From positions 10,000,001 to 10,064,000 of the forward strand of contig NC_135016.1 of the NCBI RefSeq assembly GCF_051020955.1: DNA of 64,000 bases. Direction: 5' to 3'. The position numbers were made by a program, and so were the translations under genes. This DNA is from Megalopta genalis (taxonomy: Eukaryota > Arthropoda > Insecta > Hymenoptera > Halictidae). Each line of letters begins with the position of its first letter. The stretch's first letter is position 1. The notes beneath the pieces are model-generated. The model searched no databases and was not told the origin of the DNA. It saw nothing but the letters and a program-made list of their open reading frames with translations. This document shows positions 55,989 through 64,000 of the stretch, piece after piece.

Positions 55989-56517
55989 CCAGTTGGCTGT
56001 GTTTGACGAGTATACTCGTCATGGAGAAGTGACAGTATGTTGGCTATTTAAATTGTAATTTTATTAGTGAAAACAAATGCATATTCTCAAATTTCAAAAT
56101 GTTTAAAATATTTTGAGGCCAGGCCAGAATAAAACGAACAAATAGAAAATATGAATAATTTTGCGTCTCTGTATGCACTGGCTGAAATAGTTCATCAGTT
56201 CGCATAATTAATTCCTTGCTTTGTTGAATACCATTTTACAGCAGCAATGTGAATTTTTGACTTTTATAAGTATTCGATATTTCCTGCGTTTTTCGTTTAT
56301 TACGTATGCAGTATATGTTGACGTTAAGTGAATAAGTAAATAAGTAATAAAATTGTTAATTTTATAAAATATAACCGTCTTTCTGATATTTCCGATATTC
56401 CGATATTTCAACAGCGGCACTTACTCTGTGCTCGACGAGTATACTCGTCGTCGCTTGATTCTCGCGACGCAAACAGGTGCGCGCTCGGAAAAGGAGGCGC
56501 CGCAGCTAACTGGTTAA
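55989..56517 (+). mobile_element. B-family TTAA element, full-length type
   Basis: A 525-bp element (55989-56513) followed by TTAA (56514-56517). The left flank is TTGA, one change from TTAA. The left end CCAGTTGGCTGTGTTTGACG leads into the palindrome GACGAGTATACTCGTC. The right end has CGACGAGTATACTCGTCG, then GGAGGCGCCGCAGCTAACTGG. The interior contains GAGGCCAGGCCAGAATAAAA. No transposase is encoded. TTAA specificity suggests a piggyBac-type source, but CCAG rather than CCC ends are atypical. Confidence 0.82.
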
Positions 56518-57581
56518 GATGTTCGGACACTTTTGCCAGGGGTTGTAGCAGAAACATTACAAGAATTTTATGACACCGTTACGCTGTTACAACGATTGAA
56601 TAATAAATTTTCATTTCGCATGTATCCCGCTCGGGATCGTTTGTTTTGCACCGAAGTTTAAACGATAGCGGCGGATACCGGTAGAAAATGAATCAAGCAT
56701 ATGCGTACACGTGGACGTTGCCGCTTCTTGTCCCGGGCGATACGAGCGAACTTGATCTTTACTTCCAAGGAAGTTTACATCATTATATAAAATAATTGCA
56801 GCCGTCCGGTGACTTCGACACAACTCGCGAGGCACGCGACCGGGAATGCAAATTCCGTATCTATTTGCATCCTCGCCGTGGAATAATGTATTATTCATCG
56901 TTACGGCTAATGATGGAAAACTAATCGCGATGTTCAAAGTGATACTTTGAATCGAGACAGCTAGCGCGGCGTTTCCTTTAAATAGGCATAACGAACGGCC
57001 GCGCACCGGTCTGGCCAGTGGCGAGTAAATGTTTCTCTACCGGGTTCCGTCGGTTTTGCATAAATCCGCGGCCAACCGTCTGTAAAGTGTTAATATCGTC
57101 GAAAAACACGGCCGTCACAATCCGCCGGCTTTTTATTGCCAGGTGCCTCGAATTAAGACGTTACAGAGCCTCGAGCCCCGACGCGCTGATTATCGTTACG
57201 CATTGTTCTGGATAACGCGAAAGCATTAGTCTCGCCGCCGGCTGATTCAGAGCGAAATTAACCGAAAGGACAGGCTAATTGATCTATGCAATTAAGCCGC
57301 GGAGTGTAAGTGGTGCTAAGTGAATGCCGCGGCGCGCCCCGATTCCTCCTGAATTATCGGACAGCAATTTCGAGCACGGAGAAGAGCAAAAATACCGTCG
57401 ATCGCGCGCGACGACCTCCCGCCTGATCACGATTCTCGCAAGAATTTTTTCGCCGCTTGTTATCACAACGTTGTAATTCGTTTGTCTATTGTTCTCGTGG
57501 GACTCCTTGTCTTCATATTTTTATCATTCTTTCGAACTTCGGAAATATTCGACTGACGCAGAAATTGATTTTTTTTCCGAA
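56518..57581. other. GC-rich, repeat-free non-coding DNA
   Basis: Frames up to 131 codons (56611-57006 minus) without domain. No repeats are recognised. Confidence 0.5.
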
Positions 57582-57728
57582 TGCAGTAAATTCTCGCTAA
57601 TTTTCCTTCAGCTTATAAACAAAAATGGACACTATGGGAAGAGGAGATTGATTATTAACAATTATAAAATTGAGGTGCAAGGCATTTTTGTTTACAAGTT
57701 GAAGGAAAATTAGGGAGAATTTATTATA
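57582..57728. mobile_element. A-family MITE, copy 7, internally deleted
   Basis: The left arm CAGTAAATTCTCGCTAATTT and CCTTCAGCTTATAAACAAAA and the right arm TTTTTGTTTACAAGTTGAAG and GGAAAATTAGGGAGAATTTA belong to the second A subfamily. Compared with the copy at 39328 it lacks about 40 bases near the centre, including the CCCAAATTGTCC motif of the right arm. Confidence 0.85.
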
Positions 57729-58910
57729 TTAATTTAGGCTTTCCTTCATAGTTTATAGTGGACTAGAAATTGTCTGAATTAATTGCAACATATAAGAGCT
57801 ACACAGGCAGTCCCTTCTGTAATTATGTTACCGCGTTGGAATTAATACAACAGTATTTTCGAATTCTTTACATATTTTCACCGTCTCGTGCGCAGTTTAA
57901 TTACAATAACAACAATAATAATTTAGATTACTAGACGCGTTCGTTTTCTACGAAAGATCCTTCGTAATTCGTACGTTTAGCGGTAAAAAAAGAATCGTGG
58001 CAGCTGGTAATTTCATTGTTGGTCAATAACATCGTGTCTAATCATTTTTCCGTGGTTCATAAATCTGACAAGTCCCATCAAACTCGAGACAATGACACCT
58101 CGGCGGCGTTCCTTGTTAGCGAATTAAATTATTAGGTGCACGAACGAATAATACGCTATTGTTTGCAGCCGAGTAGCAATAAAGTTCAGGCCCGCGACGG
58201 CTGCCCGGCGAGTTCCGTTCCGAAATAACAGTGTTCGAGAAGTATTATTGATGCTTCCGTGATTGTATCGGTTTTTACTTACCCGGGAAACGCTGGTGGA
58301 AAAAAAAAGAAGAGAAAAAAAAAGGTGACGGACGATTTACGGGAGCACCGTTAGCGGCCATTAGCATGGAGCGTCCGGATTCGGTAATCGTGCAAATAAA
58401 CAATCCATTTAGGCGAGCTCGAATTTCGCTGCGAGCCGAGGCCCAATTTTAAGAGAGCCGTCGCTGTCGGAGGAACCGGGATTTTCGGAATCGAACCAGA
58501 GCCGCGCGTCGACCCTAGCATTAAAGGCCGACTTGTTTTCCTGTAATGACAGTCCGGTGGAACGGCTCGGAGATGCCTAGGCCGCGAAGATCAAAGACAT
58601 CATGGTCTCGATCGCTGAAACCCCAGGCTTTCGACCATAATTCACATTTCCGTTTCTAGATTCTCCGGGCCAATTGTCATGAGAACCCATCGCCTTCGGC
58701 CGGATTCGTGTCTCCCAGAAGCTTCCTCGAATCGAATACTAAACGAGGATCGATTCGCTGATTGAACTCGCGTCGGACGGCAGTGGTCTGGGAATCGAGA
58801 TCGAAATTATTTTAGCGACGTTTCAAGGTTCATGGTTACAGCACAGCTGGTCGTTGAATTTGTCACGACGCTGGCTAGAATATTATCGAGTTAATCATGT
58901 GTATAAACAT
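57729..58910. other. Repeat-free non-coding DNA, GC-rich 58060-58880
   Basis: Contains a short purine run (GAAAAAAAAAGAAGAGAAAA type) at about 58298-58324. I see no open frame of note, which is unusual for a GC-rich block here, and no repeats. Confidence 0.5.
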
Positions 58911-60247
58911 TTAATCAGTTAGCTGTGTGGCGACGACGAGTATATTCGTCAAGCACAGAGCAAGTGTCGTTGTTACAATATTGGATCAGAAAGACGGTTT
59001 TATTTTATAAAATTAACAATTTTATTATTACTACGTAACCTTGACATAACCAGTTAGCTGTGGCGACGACGAGTATATTCGTCAAGCACAGAGCAAGTGT
59101 CGTTGTTACAATATTGGATCAGAAAGACGGTTTTATTTTATAAAATTAACAATTTTATTATTTCTACATAACCTTGACATAATCAGTTAGTTGTGGCGAC
59201 GACGAGTATACTCGTCGAACACAGAGCAAGTGTCGCTGTTACAATATTAGATCAGAAAGACGGTTTTATTTTATAAAATTAACAATTTTATTATTCCTAC
59301 ATAACCTTGACATAATCAGTTAGCTGTGGCGACGACGAGTATACTCGTCGAACGTAGAGCAAGTGTTGCTGTTACAATATTGGATCAGAAAGACGGTTTT
59401 ATTTTATAAAATTAACAATTTTATTATTACTACGTAAACTTGACATAATCAGTTAGTTGTGGCGACGACGAGTATACTCGTCGAACACAGAGCAAGTGTC
59501 GCTGTTACAATATTAGATCAGAAAGACGGTTTTATTTTATAAAATTAACAATTTTATTATTACTACATAACCTTGACATAACCAGTTAGCTGTGGCGACG
59601 ACGAGTATACTCGTCGAACGTAGAGCAAGTGTCGCTGTTACAATATTGGATCAGAAAGACGGTTTTATTTTATAAAATTAACAATTTTATTATTACTACG
59701 TAAACTTGACATAACCAGTTAGCTGTGGCGACGACGAGTATATTCGTCAAGCACAGAGCAAGTGTCGCTGTTACAATATTGGATCAGAAAGACGGTTTTA
59801 TTTTATAAAATTAGCAATTTTATTATTACTAATATTTACTTGTTCACTTGACATTAATATATACTGCATACATAATAAGTGAAAAACGCAGGAAAAATCA
59901 AATACTTATAATCGTTAAAAATTCAAATTGCTGCTGCAGACTGGTATTCAGTAAAGCAAGAAACGAGTTCATTATGCGAACTGATAAACTGTTTCACTAA
60001 GTGCATACAGGGACGCATGAGTTTATCTCAAATTATTCATATTTTTTATTTGCTTTTTTTATTATATATGGCCTGGCATTAAAACATTCTAAATATCTTG
60101 AATATTCAGAATATGTTTTTGTTTTCGCTAAAATTACGATTTAAATAGCCAGTGGTCACTGCTTTTCACGCACTATACTCGTCGTGGCATAGAATACTGC
60201 CACTTTCTCATGACGAGTGTACTCTTCAAACACAGCTAACTAGTTAA
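58911..60247 (-). mobile_element. B-family element with internal satellite amplification
   Basis: A 1329-bp element (58915-60243) with TTAA at 58911-58914 and 60244-60247. Ends are TCAGTTAGCTG and CAGCTAACTAG. From about 59849 to 60243 it is the inverted homologue of the copy at 55989: GAGTTCATTATGCGAACTG, GTGCATACAGGGACGCA, ATGGCCTGGC and a degraded palindrome near the end. The 58915 end is replaced by seven head-to-tail copies of the terminal 133 bp. Compared with 55989, the monomer lacks about 45 bp (the GCGACGCAAACAGGTGCGCG to GGAGGCGC part). Confidence 0.85.
58916..59848 (+). repeat. Seven-unit 133/134-bp satellite array
   Basis: Monomers start (CAGTTAG) at 58916, 59050, 59184, 59317, 59450, 59583 and 59716. 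Each has AGCTGTGGCGACGACGAGTA, a GTATACTCGTC palindrome half, GAGCAAGTGTCG, ACAATATTGGATCAGAAAGA, a TTTTATTTTATAAAATTAAC block and CTTGACATAA. Units 3 and 5 share variants (TTAGTTG, ATTAGATC), and units 4 and 6 share others (CGAACGTAGAGC, TACGTAAAC). This indicates a two-monomer duplication. Units 1, 2 and 7 share GTATATTCGTCAAGC. Confidence 0.95.
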
Positions 60248-60882
60248 GAAATAGAGATGTCCAGCATTTTTTATAAAAAGAACATTTTTTTTCTGCAAGT
60301 TTTTATACTTTAGTTTGTAGGAAAGTGAATACATACCTATTATCTCCTGTTCTTATTTTTATGTTTTATCTCCTATTATCTCGCATTTTCTGCGAGATCA
60401 TTGGACGTGTCCGAGGAATCGTGGGTTGTTTTGAAATTGGATACGGGCGTTCAGTGACGAGCAGGCTTACCGCTTGACTGCTTACCAGGCGTCGAAATCT
60501 GTACTGTGGTGGCATCAATTTGTTAAAACTGCAGCACACGCGGAGGTGGCCACAGGTTGCACTTGAAATCGATCTGCTCTTCTTAGCAATTGTTTAAACT
60601 TTCGCGTAAGAAAGGACTCGTGCTAGCAATTTTTAACAATTTTATTAAACTGTTCGAAACTGGCTTCAATACTACGCGTGCACCAACTAATACATGTATA
60701 CAAAACAATCGTTAAAAGCTGTTTTCTATTATTCTATAATTTGTGTGAAACGTTTAATTTTATTTTGAATTTTATGATTCTGTGCTTAAAACGTCGTATC
60801 GCGGCACATAATCATCTGAAACGAATAATATTTTGGATCTGCGAGGTTTAAAAGGTTTTCAGTTTGCAGCAATATAGCAAAT
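60248..60882. other. Unique non-coding DNA
   Basis: Spacer between two B elements. No gene or repeat recognised. Confidence 0.5.
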
Positions 60883-61485
60883 TTAACCAGTCAGCTGTGT
60901 TTGACGACTATACTCGTCATGGAGAAGTGGCAGTATTTTGTGTCATGACGAGTATACTCGTCGCGCGTAAAAATTAGTGACTATCGGCTATTTAAATTGT
61001 ATTTTTGATGAAAACAAAAATATATTCTCAAATTTCAAGATTTTTAGAATGTTTCGAGGCCAGGCCAGAATAAAACAATCAAATAAAAAATATGAATAAG
61101 ATTAGAAAAGAAGCAACAGCAATTCGAATTTGTAACTTTCATAAGTATTTGATGTTCCCAGCGTTTTTCGCTTATTATGTATGTAGTATATATTAATGTC
61201 AAGTGAATAAATCAATATTAGTTATATAAATAGTAAATATATAAGTATAATAAGTAATATAGTATAATAATATATAAGTATAAGTATAATAGCAAATATA
61301 TATTAGTTATTTATAAATATAAGTTAAAATTGTTAATTTTATGAAATAAAACTTACGTCTTTTTGATCCAATATTTTAACAACAACACTTACTCTGTGTT
61401 CGACGAGTATACTCGTCGTCGCCTGATTCTCGCGACACATACAAGCTCACGCTCTGAAAAGGAGGCGCCACAGCTATCTGGTTAA
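60883..61485 (+). mobile_element. B-family TTAA element with AT expansion
   Basis: A 595-bp element (60887-61481) with intact TTAA at 60883-60886 and 61482-61485. It begins CCAGTCAGCTGTGTTTGACG and ends GGAGGCGCCACAGCTATCTGG. Three palindromes of the GACGAGTATACTCGTC type are present: about 60903 with one change, 60946 and 61400. Compared with 55989 it has lost part of the middle. It has also gained an AT-rich low-complexity run of AGTATAATA/ATATAAGTA phrases at about 61210-61325. Confidence 0.85.
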
Positions 61486-61963
61486 GGCATTGGATTTTGA
61501 CGACGAAACACTTCCTGGCCACAGATCGCTGCAAGCCGCCGCGCCGCACGGATTCGCGTTAATTGCGTTAACGGGTCCGATCTTCGGGGAAACCTGGAAT
61601 CTGGTGAAAAAAGACCGGCTTACGCGACGCGACGAATAATACATTAACCTTCGCCGGCCTTCGCGTCGCTTGTCTTCATTTCAGCGAGCTTTTTCCGGTA
61701 AACGACGCGACGGCAAGAATGCAGTCCGCCGGGCAAGAAGGAGGCAACCAGCGCATTCTTACATAACAATGGCGAATTCACATGATAAACCGTGACCGGG
61801 CTGCCGACTTCATCCACTGTCGGGGAACTGAAACATTTTCGAAACACCGCTGACGCGAGGCAAATCGGTTTAGTTTTGACGCGCTCGCTGCCGCCGCGAT
61901 TCTCTTGGATGACATTGTCGCCGTTTACCGGAAGCTGCAATTTTTACGCTGCAATCGTGTACT
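61486..61963. other. GC-rich non-coding DNA
   Basis: Overlapping frames of 60-98 codons on both strands, no domain. Confidence 0.5.
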
Positions 61964-62169
61964 GTTATGATTAGACCGCGGATTTTACGTGCATTTATCA
62001 GAGGATGAAGTTTCAAACGTCAGAGAAATTTACAAAATTTAACATTGTTTATGTATTATTTTCAAACGATTAAAATGATCGACGAAACAAACTCTTATTT
62101 GGCACTCGTTTACTGCAATTGCTAGAGAAAATTTTTATTTTGCACAATGATCTGCAGTCCGGTTATGAT
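61964..62169 (+). mobile_element. C-family hAT-like MITE, copy 6, exact 8-bp target duplication
   Basis: A 190-bp element (61972-62161) flanked by identical octamers GTTATGAT at 61964-61971 and 62162-62169. The ends read TAGACCGCGG and CTGCAGTCCG. The interior (AAAATGATCGACGAAACAAA, TTGCAATTGCTAGAGAAAATT type) matches the copy at 37860. An 8-bp duplication with short inverted ends is typical of hAT-superfamily elements. This copy fixes the boundaries of the family. Confidence 0.92.
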
Positions 62170-63335
62170 AAATAAAGTGGTTATTGTTGGGAACCGTGCG
62201 TACACGGTGATGTATGTTGCTATTAGCGACGATTTTAATCAGCCTGACGGAAGGTCATAAACTTGTTAAAAGTTGACTATTAATCGTTAATTTAAGCTAA
62301 CAATTATTCGCCGTGCACAGGTCTAGCTATTTACAGATTTATGAAATCTTTTATTGCAGCCGATTAATCTTTGACCGCGTGTTAAAATTGATTTCCGTTG
62401 TTAATCCTATGTTACTGACCTCTGAACTTTACTTTGAGATACCACAAGGAAAGCATGTATTTTTCTACGTTCTTTTGTTCTTCTTTGGGCAACATAATCG
62501 TTTCACGTAAGATCATTTTCACAGGTATGAAAATAGCACCGCAACGAGATCTCGAATTACAATGACAATTTTATCGCTAACTTCGCGAATCAGACTATAA
62601 ATATGCAAATTCGTGGAAACACCATTTTCGCTCGTAGATCAAGGTGGAGGATGAAGATTCACTGCTCCATCTTCGGAAGACGATTTTCCGTCGACGAAGT
62701 TCCGTCGAGCGTGCACGATGCGCATCGTTTCGCGATGAAAACCGAAAGTGAAAGGTAACGGTCTGAAATTTAGCAACGCAAAAATCGCGGCTGGGTTTAT
62801 CGGAAATTCACGGCGTCCAGTAAACCCCAGACGATAAACATTTTATACCTCCAGCCGGCAGACTTTCTGCCAGTTCCCGAGAAATAAATCCAACTTTCCT
62901 CCATGTATTAAGAAGCCGTCCGCATGGAACGGTCTCACGAAGACATTTGCATAGACCGACGCACGAAAGGCAATCGCGATCACGCCAAAACGGCTAGGTC
63001 TGGAACTGTGAAATATCGTCGAGTACGGGGGCCACCGGTTTCGATTTCTCGAAAAGAAATCGTTGTTCGCCTGGAAAACGCACACCGCGCGACGATATCG
63101 ACGGTCCTCGATTCTCCTCAATTTTTTTGCTCATCTTTCATGGCGACTGTCGTCGCTCATTCGGATCGGGTGCGCGCGAACCGAAACTATTGCAATCGCA
63201 CTGCAGATGCATTGCATTCGCATATGAATGACACTTAAACATCTCTTCCGACAGTGGAAATAGCTTGAAAATAGAATAAATTGGCAGAACTTGATTATTG
63301 TACAACCTTTTGCTATTTAGTGCATGTGCATCTTT
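62170..63335. other. Unique non-coding DNA
   Basis: GC-richer at 62630-63200, with frames of 92 and 104 codons on opposite strands. A small dyad, CGATTTCT-CGAAA-AGAAATCG, lies near 63039-63060. Nothing recognised. Confidence 0.5.
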
Positions 63336-63545
63336 CTGCAGATTTCTCTTTTCTCAGCAAAGTGCAGATTTTTATTCTGCAACTTCCCGCAATTTATTGC
63401 TTCCTCTGCAAGGTGCAGATATAACTATGCACAACTTTTCTGTAGCTTACTTTTTCTCGTTCAACAGAGTGCGGATTTATTCTCGCAGGACATTTTGCAG
63501 TTTACTTCTTTTCGTTCGGCAAAGTGCAGGTACATTTTCGTACAG
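63336..63545 (+). repeat. Degenerate tandem repeat, about 54-bp unit, four copies
   Basis: GCAAAGTGCAGAT-type heads occur at about 63357, 63408, 63464 and 63519. Each is followed by TTTATTCTGCA..ACTT and TTACTT.TTC.TTC. Because the period is near a multiple of three, two plus frames of 82 and 87 codons stay open with repeated SAKCR.F/QQSAD phrases. These are repeat artefacts, not a protein. Confidence 0.75.
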
Positions 63546-63573
63546 TCACATCGTTCATTAGAAATATCCTAAG

Positions 63574-63774
63574 TAGAGCGCGGATTTTGCGCGCTTACGA
63601 CAAGAATGAGTGGTCAAAATACAAAACAGTGGAAACACGTAAAGAAGTAGAAAATATTGTCGCTTTGTTTTCAACTGAATAAAATGATTGAAGAGAGTAA
63701 GAAATCTCTACGTAGCTTCTATATTTTGTAGTTAATGTAGAAAATTCTTATTCGGCATAAAAATCCGCCGTTTA
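63574..63774 (+). mobile_element. C-family MITE, copy 7
   Basis: About 200 bp from TAGAGCGCGGATTTTGCGCG to GGCATAAAAATCCGCCGTTTA. The interior matches 35396 (CTACGTAGCTTCTATATTTTG). Flanking octamers do not match. Confidence 0.75.
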
Positions 63775-64000
63775 GATGCGCCTTTTACTCTCAGAAACAG
63801 AGTTTATTTTACAAATAACTTCGCGCAGCCAATAACTTCCCTCGTTCGTCTGCAGTTTCGATGTTGCCATTTCGCGATCAAGGTACAGATCAATCGATAC
63901 TCAGCAAATTTGTTTGACCTATTTCCTGTTTTTATATTGCGCATACTCGTTCCTGTTACGAGTGCATACAATTTGCGATCGAGCTATCAGCTGCAGCGGA
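63775..64000. other. Unique non-coding DNA to window end
   Basis: No feature recognised. Confidence 0.5.

Noticed and set aside
63298..63572. 82- and 87-codon frames with apparent Cys-rich repeats
   Set aside because: They arise from the 54-bp tandem repeat, whose period preserves frame.
1..64000. CRISPR array, bacterial operons, viral genes or toxin genes
   Set aside because: None seen. Direct repeats here are contiguous tandem arrays without spacers, and the composition and repeats are those of a eukaryotic genome.
1..64000. Known insect microRNAs by mature sequence
   Set aside because: I looked for common insect miRNA sequences I can recall (let-7, miR-1, miR-7, miR-9, miR-124, bantam) and saw no match. 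A computed search would be needed for certainty.

Overview
The window looks like non-coding DNA from an insect genome, most plausibly a hymenopteran (bee or ant). That is inferred from three things. AT-rich DNA alternates with unusually CpG-rich, GC-rich blocks. Short non-autonomous DNA transposons are dense, including several families flanked by TTAA. A mariner-type hairpin is also present. I see no bacterial gene organisation, no rRNA, no intact tRNA and no CRISPR. No open reading frame is convincing as protein coding. The longest (263 aa minus at 34076-34867, 228 aa plus at 40243-40929, 199 aa minus at 24540-25139, 184 aa plus at 8489-9043) lie in GC-rich or low-complexity DNA, are often open on both strands, and show no recognisable domain. 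The window is best read as intergenic or long-intron DNA. At most there are a few weak hints of exon or promoter.

Layout. 1-9 kb: unique DNA with one A-family MITE, several small tandem repeats and a (GA)28 microsatellite. 9-21 kb: an E-family TTAA MITE, a diverged 350-bp duplicated segment (10856 and 12916), a 48-bp minimal B element, a mariner/MADE1-like hairpin, a B element, a splice-site-flanked candidate exon (17012-17108), a 160-bp foldback and two short-period tandem arrays. 21-25.2 kb: CpG-rich blocks with a possible 5' splice donor (21984), an 18-bp palindrome (22505) and the best promoter-like cluster (24481-24660), separated by an inverted pair of C-family MITEs. 25-40 kb: MITEs of families A, B, C, G and H plus a tRNA-like/SINE-like head (33652-33720). 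40-54 kb: mostly unique sequence with pyrimidine tracts, degenerate tandem repeats, A copies and the second E copy. 55-64 kb: a cluster of large B elements, one of which carries an internal seven-unit satellite array, plus two C copies.

How the parts fit. The repeats fall into clear families. A: about 190 bp, ends CAGTAAATTCTC, TA-flanked, Tc1/mariner-like. B: ends CCAGTTAGCTG, TTAA-flanked, with a subterminal palindrome. C: about 190-200 bp, ends TAGACTGCGG, one copy with an exact 8-bp target duplication, hAT-like. E and G: about 220-245 bp, TTAA-flanked, piggyBac-like. D: a mariner hairpin. F and H: diverged pairs. The most striking observation is the B element at 58915-60243. Its terminal 120-135 bp, with the palindromic site, has been amplified into seven head-to-tail monomers with a visible two-monomer higher-order period. 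That looks like an early stage of satellite DNA arising inside a MITE.
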